Positions 1-5,663 are shown, numbered from the stretch's first letter. The stretch is DNA of 5,663 bases from Synergistaceae bacterium (GCA_017427625.1 JAFRSL010000200.1:1-5663), one strand, 5' to 3'. Translations and numbers: made by a program. The notes: generated from the sequence alone by a model not told the origin.

Positions 1-302
1 AACATGCTCCCTGAAATCATGGCCTCAATGTCCGCTAAGTGGCGATGATGGTGATGATGCTCGTGTTCATGGCCGTGTTCGTGTTCATGATGATGCTCGT
101 GCGTGTGAACGTCAAAATTTATTCCGGCGAGTCCGTTTTTTGTTGACCTCTCTATTATCAGCTCGTATTCATGCGGATCAAGCGCGGTAATCTTCCTGAT
201 TTCGTTCCTGAAAAATTCGGGGTTAGGAACGAGGTTCAGCAATGCCCCGATGAACATATCGCCCGCAATTCCAGCAAAGCAGTCAATGTAAAGCGTCTTC
301 AT
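1..302 (-). CDS. larC: LarC, nickel-pincer cofactor biosynthesis protein (partial, N-terminal 100 codons)
   Basis: This is the 5' part of larC; the rest runs off the left edge. LarC (old family name DUF111) inserts nickel into pyridinium-3,5-bisthiocarboxylic acid mononucleotide, the last step in making the nickel-pincer cofactor of lactate racemase LarA and related 2-hydroxyacid racemases and epimerases; it acts in the cytoplasm. The visible protein begins MKTLYIDCFAGIAGDMFIGA, the family's hallmark N-terminus with D-C-F-A-G-I-A-G-D-M-F at residues 7-17. A histidine-rich tract follows at residues 66-88 (15 His in 23 residues), then H-L-A-D-I, as in other LarC proteins, where it is thought to bind or store nickel. 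The ATG at 302 lies 3 nt after the comB stop and has an AAGG Shine-Dalgarno sequence at 311-314 with 8-nt spacing, so it is probably translated from the comB message. In Lactobacillus plantarum LarC is completed by a programmed frameshift; the relevant region is not in this window. Family assignment is firm. Confidence 0.93.
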   Translation of the reverse strand, partial: MKTLYIDCFAGIAGDMFIGALLNLVPNPEFFRNEIRKITALDPHEYELIIERSTKNGLAGINFDVHTHEHHHEHEHGHEHEHHHHHRHLADIEAMISGSM

Positions 303-305
303 ACG

Positions 306-1154
306 TCAAACCTTCTTTCTCGTGTAAGCCAGCAATTCCTCGAAAGGGTCAGCCTCAGCCTTTTTCTCAGTTACAGCCTCGCGGTGATACGGCCTCGCGC
401 TCCCTGATACTGCGCGTAACACTGTGCGTTCCTCATTCTCAGCGAGCATAGGGACGACCGTCGAAGCGTCAATCTCGCAGGCGAACGAAATATCACCGCT
501 GTATCCGATTTGTTCCAAATATTTCGCGTGGTTGGACTTTCGTACGAATGACTCCGTATCGTTCCCGCTGTTCTGCCAGAGAGTGAGGGCTATCCTCGCG
601 CTGTCTGACATTAAGACCTCGCCGCGCCTCATCAAATCCTCAACGACAGCACCCGCGCAGAGTGTATCTTCCCATGAAGGGCGGTTCTTTCTCCCTGAAC
701 ATAGAATCCCTATACGATTCCCAATCGTGAGGGCGTAATCGAGACATGCGGAGTAATTCCTGAGACTAACGGCGATCACAGGGCAACCCGAAGACTCGGC
801 CTCAAGTAGTGCTGAAGTCCCGTTTGTTGTTGACATAACACCGCAGTAATGCTCACGGATTATCTCATACGTTAGTTCGAGCGGTGAGTTCCCGAAATCG
901 AATCCCTCTGGAGGAATACCGTTGACCTCCCCCATCAATAACGGCGAAGACCCCCGTGCGCGTAGTTCATCGACCAACTTCCTAGCGTCATCAGGAGTTT
1001 TCACAGGGTAAAGCTCAGTTCCTCCAAGCTCAAACCAACGTGTCATGACCGTAGTTGCCCTCAGAACGTCGATAACCAGCCAAACGTCAGCCGAAGGAAG
1101 ATAATTCCCCTCTCCTGCGTTAAAGACTAAATCAGCCTCGTAATGTTCAGCCAT
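306..1154 (-). CDS. comB: ComB-family 2-phosphosulfolactate phosphatase
   Basis: This 282-residue protein belongs to the ComB family, Mg-dependent phosphatases that convert 2-phosphosulfolactate to sulfolactate. In methanogens this is the second step of coenzyme M synthesis; many bacteria carry homologues whose role is less clear. Visible family motifs are V-I-D-V-L-R-A-T-T (residues 27-35, with D29 and R32), M-G-E (74-76), G-F-D-F-G-N-S-P (84-91), T-T-N-G-T (109-113), S-L-R-N (130-133) and L-C-S-G-R (151-155) leading to W-E-D-T-L-C-A-G (161-168). Roughly the last 33 residues (about 250-282) form a charged tail beyond the usual V-V-P ending, so the protein is somewhat longer than the 226-residue archaeal enzyme and typical homologues. 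The ATG at 1154 lies 3 nt after the proS stop, with a weak AAAGG at 1166-1170. Position between proS and larC, with 3-nt gaps on both sides, indicates co-transcription. No comA (phosphosulfolactate synthase) is visible, so the actual substrate here is inferred. Confidence 0.88.
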   Translation of the reverse strand: MAEHYEADLVFNAGEGNYLPSADVWLVIDVLRATTVMTRWFELGGTELYPVKTPDDARKLVDELRARGSSPLLMGEVNGIPPEGFDFGNSPLELTYEIIREHYCGVMSTTNGTSALLEAESSGCPVIAVSLRNYSACLDYALTIGNRIGILCSGRKNRPSWEDTLCAGAVVEDLMRRGEVLMSDSARIALTLWQNSGNDTESFVRKSNHAKYLEQIGYSGDISFACEIDASTVVPMLAENEERTVLRAVSGSARPYHREAVTEKKAEADPFEELLAYTRKKV

Positions 1155-1157
1155 GAA

Positions 1158-2594
1158 TCAATATGCCTTTGCGAAAACTGTCAGCCTTGCGCCGTCATTG
1201 CCCGTGATTATGCACTTGCCCTTATTGTCGCCCGGCAATATACATCTCGGGGTTGCGCCTGTTTCCTCGCGTATCCTGGTCTCGTCGTCCTTTGTGCCTC
1301 CGAAATACGCCCTGACGAATCCGCCTTTCTCCGAGATGATTTCCTTCAGCTCGTCATAGCTTCCTGCATCGTGAGTGTTATCGTCCCTGAAAGCCTTTGC
1401 CCTTGCGTAAAGATTGCCCTGAATTTCATCAAGTAATTTCTTCACGGTCGGTATGACTTCATCGTTCTTGACGTCAATTTTCGCGCCTGTGTCCCTGCGA
1501 ACGAGCCTCACAGTTCCTGCGGCTAAATCCTTCTCGCCTAGTTCGAGCCTCAAAGGTACGCCCTTCTGAAGATGCGTAAAGAATCGGTCAGCCGGTCTCA
1601 TGTGGAAATCAGTATCAACCTTCGTGAACATTCCGCCGAGTTCTGCGTCGAGTTTTGCGGAAATCTCTTTTGCTTTCGGGAGAATTTCATTCGCGGCTAT
1701 GCTTTCGTCCTTTGAGATTGGGAGGATTACGGCCTTTGTTGGAGCTATTCGCGGTGGAAGTATGAGACCGTCATCATCGGAGTGAACCATGATTAACGCG
1801 CCGACTATTCTTGTTGAAACGCCCCAGCTCGTTGTCCAGCAGTAAGTTAATTCGCCCTCTCTGTTCTGGAATTGAATCTCAAAAGCCTTAGCGAAATTCT
1901 GCCCCAAGAAGTGGCTTGTTCCCGCCTGAAGTGCCTTAGCATCGCTCATCATGGCCTCGCATGTGTAGGTTTCAACAGCACCGGGGAATCTCTCGCCTGC
2001 TGTTTTTTCGCCTGCAATTATCGGGAGAGCGAGTTCATTCTCCATGAGGTCGCGGTAGACTTCAAGCATACGGATGGTTTCTTCGCGTGCTTCCTGCTCA
2101 GTCTCATGTGCGGTGTGCCCTTCCTGCCATAGAAATTCGGACGTTCTAAGGAATAGGCGGGGACGTTTCTCCCATCGCATGACGTTGCACCACTGGTTCA
2201 TGAGTACTGGCAAATCGCGCCATGACTGAATCCATTTAGAATACATGTAGCCGATAACAGTCTCAGATGTCGAACGGACTGCAAGGGGTTCTTCGAGCTT
2301 TTCGCCGCCCGCGTGAGTAACCATAGCAAGCTCAGGGGCAAACCCTTCAACATGTTCGGCTTCCTTCCTGAAGAATGATTCGGGAATTAGCAGCGGGAAG
2401 TATGCGTTTACGTGCCCTGTGCGCTTGATTTCAGCATCGAGTTTCGCCTGAATGTTCTCCCAGATTGCATAGCCTGTGGGACGTATTACCATACAGCCGC
2501 GAATAGGCGCATAATCCGCGAGTCCGGCTGCTTTGATTACGTCAAGGTACCACTGTGAATAGTTCTCTTTTCTCGGTGTTATGTTTCGTGCCAA
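1158..2594 (-). CDS. proS: Prolyl-tRNA synthetase, archaeal/eukaryotic type (short, without editing domain)
   Basis: This class II aminoacyl-tRNA synthetase (478 residues) charges tRNA-Pro with proline in the cytoplasm. It is the short type 3 form found in archaea, eukaryotes and some bacteria; the INS editing domain of E. coli-type ProRS is absent. Visible signatures are I-R-G-C-M-V-I-R-P-T-G (31-41), the R-S-T-S-E-T substrate-binding segment (107-112), class II motif 2 with R140 and E142 followed by F-L-R-T-S-E-F-L-W-Q-E-G-H-T-A-H, and motif 3 G-V-S-T-R (258-262). An anticodon-binding domain follows from about 285. The C-terminal domain ends in F-A-K-A-Y, with the terminal tyrosine typical of this type. 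Three of the four cysteines that bind zinc in the Thermus enzyme are replaced (G432, D437 and T464; only C461 remains). The start is TTG at 2594, because the preceding in-frame codon is TAA and a full AAGGAGG lies 8 nt upstream; the first internal ATG (residue 35) would delete conserved sequence. The gap to the upstream toxin gene is 22 nt. Confidence 0.96.
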   Translation of the reverse strand: MARNITPRKENYSQWYLDVIKAAGLADYAPIRGCMVIRPTGYAIWENIQAKLDAEIKRTGHVNAYFPLLIPESFFRKEAEHVEGFAPELAMVTHAGGEKLEEPLAVRSTSETVIGYMYSKWIQSWRDLPVLMNQWCNVMRWEKRPRLFLRTSEFLWQEGHTAHETEQEAREETIRMLEVYRDLMENELALPIIAGEKTAGERFPGAVETYTCEAMMSDAKALQAGTSHFLGQNFAKAFEIQFQNREGELTYCWTTSWGVSTRIVGALIMVHSDDDGLILPPRIAPTKAVILPISKDESIAANEILPKAKEISAKLDAELGGMFTKVDTDFHMRPADRFFTHLQKGVPLRLELGEKDLAAGTVRLVRRDTGAKIDVKNDEVIPTVKKLLDEIQGNLYARAKAFRDDNTHDAGSYDELKEIISEKGGFVRAYFGGTKDDETRIREETGATPRCILPGDNKGKCIITGNDGARLTVFAKAY

Positions 2595-2602
2595 TTATTG
2601 TT

Positions 2603-2609
2603 CCTCCTT
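2603..2609 (-). promoter_or_regulatory. Shine-Dalgarno sequence of proS
   Basis: On the minus strand this reads AAGGAGG, 8 nt before a TTG codon. An in-frame TAA sits immediately before that TTG (2595-2597), so this site fixes proS initiation at a non-ATG codon. The strong site probably compensates for the weak start codon. Confidence 0.85.
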
Positions 2610-2616
2610 ATGATGT

Positions 2617-2997
2617 TTACCAGAGCGTTTTTACGTCGTCGTACTGCGGGATAATTTCGTCTGATGTCAGAAGCGTATACCCTTCTTCGATCGCCGATGC
2701 GATTATTATTCTGTCAAAAGGATCACGATGTATCAGTGGCATTTTCTGAATCCTCTCGAAGTATCTCAGCTTCAGCGGAAGAATGTAAATATCTTCCTCC
2801 AGACAAATTTCCTCAAGCTCAAAAGTATTCTGCCTTATATTGAGCTTGCCTGTAGTTTTCTTGACTGCTATCTCCCAGAAAGTTGCTTTGCTGACATATA
2901 CAGGGTCATTGCCTGCAAGTATTTCTTTTGCTTTCTGGGACAGCTTCGAGGCATTCTGCACCGACCATATGAAAGTACAAGTATCGAGAAGGTACAT
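2617..2997 (-). CDS. vapC: PIN-domain ribonuclease toxin, VapC family
   Basis: This 126-residue protein is a single PIN domain of the VapC / Sll0205-like type, a Mg-dependent RNase that acts as the toxin of type II toxin-antitoxin modules. The acidic active-site set is visible: D5 in Y-L-L-D-T, E42 in F-W-E-I-A-V-K, D92 and D95 in H-R-D-P-F-D-R, and D113 in L-T-S-D. All are intact, so the enzyme is probably active when free of antitoxin. Length is normal for the family. The ATG at 2997 overlaps the antitoxin stop by one base (TGATG), and an AGGAGG at 3008-3013 lies 10 nt upstream inside the antitoxin gene, giving translational coupling. Known VapC toxins cut tRNA or rRNA; the target here cannot be read from the sequence. 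The gene ends 22 nt before proS, an unusual neighbour for a toxin. Confidence 0.9.
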   Translation of the reverse strand: MYLLDTCTFIWSVQNASKLSQKAKEILAGNDPVYVSKATFWEIAVKKTTGKLNIRQNTFELEEICLEEDIYILPLKLRYFERIQKMPLIHRDPFDRIIIASAIEEGYTLLTSDEIIPQYDDVKTLW

Positions 2998-3287
2998 CAG
3001 ACAGCGGCCTCCTGCAATTGTGCTTCTGCTTTCTTAGCCGCGCGCATGGCCTCAAGGACTTTTTGCTCCTCAGGTGAAACGAAATCCATCGGATCGTTAA
3101 AGTCGTCCGAAATCCATACTTGCCCTTCAAGCACTCCTAGTAAACGCGGTCTGTCTCGCTTCTTTTTTTCACGTTTTGCAGGGACTGCCGGGCTTTCCCG
3201 CAGGAAACGTACAAATTGAAGCAGCAACTGCAAACTGTTTTCAGGCACTTCATCAATATAGTGCAGTATTTCTTGTCTTATTGTCAT
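2997..3287 (-). CDS. vapB: DUF2281-like antitoxin of the VapC-type toxin
   Basis: This 96-residue protein precedes the PIN toxin and overlaps it by one base, so it is most probably its antitoxin. It has a predicted amphipathic helix around residues 14-30 (V-P-E-N-S-L-Q-L-L-L-Q-F-V-R-F-L), a basic linker (K-R-E-K-K-K-R-D-R-P-R, 38-48), and G-V-L-E-G-Q-V-W-I-S-D-D-F-N-D-P (51-66). That last segment matches the C-terminal toxin-binding motif seen in DUF2281 antitoxins paired with PIN toxins. Unusually, about 30 further residues follow, rich in Ala, Glu and Lys and probably helical. I chose the ATG at 3287 rather than an in-frame GTG at 3303-3305, because an AGGAG lies 8 nt before the ATG and nothing similar precedes the GTG. 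No classical DNA-binding domain is obvious, so autoregulation is uncertain. The gene starts 24 nt after the patatin-gene stop, leaving no separate intergenic promoter. Confidence 0.8.
   Translation of the reverse strand: MTIRQEILHYIDEVPENSLQLLLQFVRFLRESPAVPAKREKKKRDRPRLLGVLEGQVWISDDFNDPMDFVSPEEQKVLEAMRAAKKAEAQLQEAAV
2998..3013 (-). promoter_or_regulatory. Shine-Dalgarno sequence of vapC inside the vapB 3' end
   Basis: AGGAGG on the minus strand at 3008-3013 is followed by 10 nt and the TGATG stop/start overlap. The site lies within the last codons of the antitoxin gene, so antitoxin and toxin translation are likely coupled. Confidence 0.7.
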
Positions 3288-3303
3288 TGTTACCTCTCCT
3301 CTC
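3288..3303 (-). promoter_or_regulatory. Shine-Dalgarno sequence of the antitoxin gene
   Basis: The minus strand reads GAGAGGAGAGG at 3293-3303. Its AGGAG core (3296-3300) is 8 nt before the ATG at 3287. This decides the antitoxin start in favour of ATG over the upstream GTG at 3305, which overlaps the purine-rich run itself. Confidence 0.7.
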
Positions 3304-3311
3304 ACAGAAAT

Positions 3312-5408
3312 TTACGGCAGCGGGTAGTGATCCCATATCGGAACGCCCAAGAAGAACCCCGTCTTCAGTTCCTCAGAGCCGTACATTATTGCCAGCTTCA
3401 TGTCGATGAGGTTGTTCGGGAAATTCACAGCAAGACCAACTTCCCAAGGAGCCTCTATCTTGTGCCACTCCTTGTCCATCGCATACCCCCAGCTCGCGAA
3501 AAGTTCCCCCGCAAGAACTCCCACAGCCGTCCTGTTCAGAATCTTCCTGAACGCCAAGTTAGCCCAGAACATTCTCTCAGCCTCAATGGGATTTGACGCA
3601 ACAGAGTAAAGTTCCTCAGCAGCTCCCAAGTAGACAGCGTGACTCCTTCTGTTCATGTCGCCCTCAGCAAATCCAAGACGCAAATACGTCCTCCACAAGC
3701 TCGAAACCTCAAGCGGCTTGAAGTAGCTCAGTCTGTAATTCACCTCGTCGAAGTTCGGCCACCACGCATTGATCTTCCACGCATAGCCCCTCGTAGGGTC
3801 TGACGGCATGTCAAGAGTGTCATATTCCGCGAAGAACGTTATTCCACTCGCTTCCGTGCCATCTTTCGCCGATATAGCGTCCCCGTCAACATGTTCATAT
3901 GCGTAGCCCAATCCCATGTTCACCTCGCCGAGCGTGAAGAGCCTCGCAACTCCTGCCGCATACCTGTCCCAATCCCGCAAATGGTCCTCTTCCCCCGCTG
4001 GCTGCCAATTCTGTGCCGACAGCGTGAACTGCCACCCGTCCATAGGCTGAGGAGCTGTCTGGTACGTCAGGTCTATTCCCCACTGCTTGCCGATTTTTGC
4101 GACTCCGATGAGCGAGTCATATTCAGACAGAAGGCCATTCATTTCGCCCTTGAGGTAGAGCCATCTGTTCGGGTGAAGGTTCGTCGTGTAGCCGGAGATC
4201 CCTAACTTCACTTCAGGCGACTTCCTCACATCAATTCGCACAAGAACATCGCCCGATGCTGTACGTCCGAGCTGATAGTCCGCCATCTCAATTCCCACTG
4301 ATTCCGAGAGCCTGTCAAGCCCTTCATTGATTTTCTTCTGGTCTACAGGCTTCCCAATCCAGCGCAATGCCCTCTTCCTCACAAGCTCGGCCATCTTAGG
4401 CGGGAGTCCGTGAACCTCGATATCGCCGACAATATCGCTTAGAGTTCTCTCTTCCTCCTCAAGCGTAAAGAGTGCCGGGCCCTTCTCAGAGAGTGCTTTT
4501 ATCTCGTCAATCATAGGCATCGTTGCGTCAACACCAAGCGCAATGACAGCTTCGGGGTCAACGTTGTCGAGCGTCCCAAGTCCTGAAACGTCCGGCCTAA
4601 GAAGTATGTCCGCCGCCTGACCTTCCTCGTCCGTAGTCTTCCTCATGAGGATCGTCAATGACTGGTTCAGAACGTCCATGTATGAGTTCACTTTGCTTCC
4701 CATGTTGTCTGATATGTCGACCGCTACGATCGGTATCCCCGGGAAAAGCTCTTTCGCAGTGTAGACAGGAAGGTTCGAGACGATTCCGCCGTCAACAAGA
4801 AGGTGATCGTCAATCCTCCATGGCTCGAAGACCATCGGTATCGACATCGAAGCTCTCATTGCCGCCGCGAGGTTGCCTTCCTTTAGGACGACCTTCTCAC
4901 CCGTGTTAATGTCAGTCGCAACAGCCGCGTAAGGTATTGGAAGGTGGTAGAAATCCGTCTCGGTAACGTGCTTCATTAACTGCGAGAAGTATGTGTAGAG
5001 CTTATCACCTGTCAGCAAACCTTTCGGTCCTTTCTGGTCTCCCTGCTTCTTGTAGGTCAAGAGGCTGACCGTATTGGTCTTTGCGCGCCTGTCATTCCCT
5101 GTGAAGACGAACATAGGCCCTGTGTTCTCACTGAGGAGGCTCGGAAGGTCTAACTCCTTTAGAATCCCGTGAATGTCCTTTGTCGAGTAACCGCTTGCCC
5201 TGAGTGCCCCCATCAATGCGCCCATGCTCGTGCCGACTATCCCGACTATAGGCACTCCGTTAAGCTCTAGCGTCTCCATGACTCCCAAGTGAGCGAAGCC
5301 CTTTGTGCCTCCTCCTGAAAGTACAAGAACGACTCCCGCTTCACCCTGAAAAGGACTCAGCGCGATAATACATGCGGCCACGAGGATGTGAATCAAACGT
5401 TTCAGCAT
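3312..5408 (-). CDS. Patatin-like phospholipase with POTRA and Omp85-type barrel (type Vd autotransporter-like, PlpD/FplA family)
   Basis: This 698-residue outer-membrane protein starts with a signal peptide (K3-R4, hydrophobic 5-17, probable cleavage after the A at 24). A patatin domain (about 25-310) carries the oxyanion-hole motif G-G-G-T-K-G (32-37), the nucleophile S61 in G-T-S-M-G, and the catalytic D206 in D-G-G, so the Ser-Asp dyad is complete and lipase activity is expected. One POTRA domain follows (about 326-396), then a beta-barrel (about 399-698) of the bacterial surface antigen / Omp85 family with D-P-T-R-G-Y (537-542). This domain order and length match PlpD of Pseudomonas aeruginosa and FplA of Fusobacterium, in which the barrel anchors or exports the phospholipase. 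The expected L6 motif with R-G-F/Y is not recognisable: the corresponding stretch reads L-G-A-A-E-E-L-Y-S-V-A (594-604). The chain ends in D-H-Y-P-L-P rather than an aromatic residue. Start: ATG at 5408 with AAGGGGAG 7 nt upstream. It follows an intrinsic terminator and may lead the downstream gene run. Confidence 0.92.
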   Translation of the reverse strand: MLKRLIHILVAACIIALSPFQGEAGVVLVLSGGGTKGFAHLGVMETLELNGVPIVGIVGTSMGALMGALRASGYSTKDIHGILKELDLPSLLSENTGPMFVFTGNDRRAKTNTVSLLTYKKQGDQKGPKGLLTGDKLYTYFSQLMKHVTETDFYHLPIPYAAVATDINTGEKVVLKEGNLAAAMRASMSIPMVFEPWRIDDHLLVDGGIVSNLPVYTAKELFPGIPIVAVDISDNMGSKVNSYMDVLNQSLTILMRKTTDEEGQAADILLRPDVSGLGTLDNVDPEAVIALGVDATMPMIDEIKALSEKGPALFTLEEEERTLSDIVGDIEVHGLPPKMAELVRKRALRWIGKPVDQKKINEGLDRLSESVGIEMADYQLGRTASGDVLVRIDVRKSPEVKLGISGYTTNLHPNRWLYLKGEMNGLLSEYDSLIGVAKIGKQWGIDLTYQTAPQPMDGWQFTLSAQNWQPAGEEDHLRDWDRYAAGVARLFTLGEVNMGLGYAYEHVDGDAISAKDGTEASGITFFAEYDTLDMPSDPTRGYAWKINAWWPNFDEVNYRLSYFKPLEVSSLWRTYLRLGFAEGDMNRRSHAVYLGAAEELYSVASNPIEAERMFWANLAFRKILNRTAVGVLAGELFASWGYAMDKEWHKIEAPWEVGLAVNFPNNLIDMKLAIMYGSEELKTGFFLGVPIWDHYPLP

Positions 5409-5415
5409 AAAATTT

Positions 5416-5423
5416 CTCCCCTT
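5416..5423 (-). promoter_or_regulatory. Shine-Dalgarno sequence of the patatin-barrel gene
   Basis: The minus strand reads AAGGGGAG, 7 nt before the ATG at 5408. It supports that start, which also places a clean signal peptide at the N-terminus. Confidence 0.7.
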
Positions 5424-5429
5424 AATGTG

Positions 5430-5463
5430 AAAAACGGCTCCGGCCCATTCAGACCAGAACCGT
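5430..5463 (-). terminator. Rho-independent terminator after the unknown gene
   Basis: On the minus strand ACGGTTCTGG (5454-5463) pairs along all 10 positions, two of them G-U, with CCGGAGCCGT (5434-5443). Three more pairs (T-G, C-G, T-G) close a GAAT loop, giving a stem of up to 13 bp. A run of T follows at once (5430-5434). It begins 42 nt after the TAG of the upstream gene and ends about 25 nt before the patatin ATG. Confidence 0.85.
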
Positions 5464-5505
5464 CAAATGAAATTTCTCTGTTTTCAGAATATAAACTATT
5501 ACAGG

Positions 5506-5663
5506 CTAGTCAATCTTGAACGACAGCACAAGATAAAGCCCCCCTGAAGGCTGAATCTCAAAAGGTAGTGTGAAGCTCCTCATGCCGTTGTCCTCTTTCG
5601 TTACGTTCCTGATATTTTCCCCTATGATTAATTGCGGAGGCGTTACATCTACCGTACCCAATG
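5506..5663 (-). CDS. Unrecognised protein, C-terminal 51 residues (partial)
   Basis: An open reading frame enters from the right edge and ends at TAG (5506-5508). It codes 51 residues beginning L-G-T-V-D-V-T-P-P-Q-L and ending G-G-L-Y-L-V-L-S-F-K-I-D. Reading is open throughout, and the stop is followed by a strong terminator, which supports a real gene end. The fragment has alternating polar and hydrophobic residues in its last part (T-L-P-F-E-I-Q-P and L-Y-L-V-L-S-F), which suggests beta-strands, but no family motif is recognisable. A secreted or envelope protein is possible but not shown. The start and most of the protein are outside the window. Confidence 0.65.
   Translation of the reverse strand, partial: LGTVDVTPPQLIIGENIRNVTKEDNGMRSFTLPFEIQPSGGLYLVLSFKID

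Larger units (their letters stand above)
5409..5505. other. Intergenic region between the unknown gene and the patatin gene
   Basis: This 97-nt stretch is the longest non-coding gap in the window. It holds an intrinsic terminator (5430-5463) and the patatin Shine-Dalgarno sequence (5416-5423). No convincing -10/-35 pair was found between the hairpin and the start codon, where only about 25 nt are available. The AT-rich part upstream of the hairpin (5464-5505) has only weak promoter-like words. Confidence 0.6.

Noticed and set aside
424..738. Plus-strand open frame opposite comB
   Set aside because: Antisense to a well-conserved phosphatase gene; no motif or start signal supports it.
2728..3219. 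163-codon open frame on the plus strand opposite the toxin-antitoxin genes
   Set aside because: It is antisense to two genes with clear family motifs, has a composition unlike a folded protein, no recognisable motif and no good ribosome binding site.
3303..3305. GTG as an alternative antitoxin start
   Set aside because: No Shine-Dalgarno sequence precedes it, and it overlaps the purine-rich ribosome binding site of the ATG at 3287.
3216..3596. 126-codon plus-strand open frame across the antitoxin start and the patatin 3' end
   Set aside because: Shadow of the real minus-strand genes; the translation shows no family features.
3312..5408. Patatin gene next to a toxin-antitoxin pair as a phage-defence system (for example a CapV-like phospholipase effector)
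   Set aside because: The protein has a signal peptide, a POTRA domain and an outer-membrane barrel, so the lipase is exported. No cyclase or sensor gene is present. It fits type Vd secretion, not cytoplasmic defence.
5488..5513. TTGACT with a TATTCT at 16-nt spacing on the minus strand, as a patatin promoter
   Set aside because: The -10 match is poor, the -35 overlaps the stop of the upstream gene, and the transcript would have to cross the strong terminator before reaching the patatin gene.

Overview
The window reads as a bacterial chromosome segment of roughly balanced base composition. All seven recognisable genes lie on the minus strand and are tightly packed. An outer-membrane patatin/beta-barrel protein points to a diderm (Gram-negative-type) bacterium. 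The archaeal/eukaryotic-type prolyl-tRNA synthetase, a ComB-family phosphatase and a nickel-pincer cofactor enzyme (LarC) suggest an anaerobic lineage. Synergistota is my best guess, but this is inference and not proven by the sequence.

Layout in the direction of transcription (right to left): (1) the last 51 codons of an unrecognised gene (5506-5663), followed by a strong intrinsic terminator (5430-5463); (2) a secreted patatin-POTRA-barrel protein resembling type Vd autotransporters (3312-5408); (3) a two-gene toxin-antitoxin module, a DUF2281-like antitoxin and a PIN-domain VapC-type RNase (2617-3287); (4) proS, starting at TTG behind a perfect Shine-Dalgarno sequence (1158-2594); (5) a comB-like 2-phosphosulfolactate phosphatase (306-1154); (6) the first 100 codons of larC, with a dense histidine tract (1-302).

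From the patatin gene onward the gaps are 24, -1 (overlap), 22, 3 and 3 nt. No terminator-like hairpin was noticed in any of these gaps, so the six genes could be one transcription unit. The proS-comB-larC part is the most operon-like. The toxin-antitoxin pair looks like an insertion between the patatin gene and proS. The only non-coding stretch longer than 30 nt is 5409-5505.

I see no RNA gene, CRISPR array, insertion sequence or attachment site. The most interesting points are the toxin-antitoxin module wedged directly upstream of an essential synthetase gene, the comB-larC pairing (possible 2-hydroxy-sulfonate chemistry), a terminator placed so close to the patatin start that there is little room for a separate promoter, and degenerate motifs in ProS (zinc site) and in the barrel (L6-like loop). 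None of these is proof of a new system.
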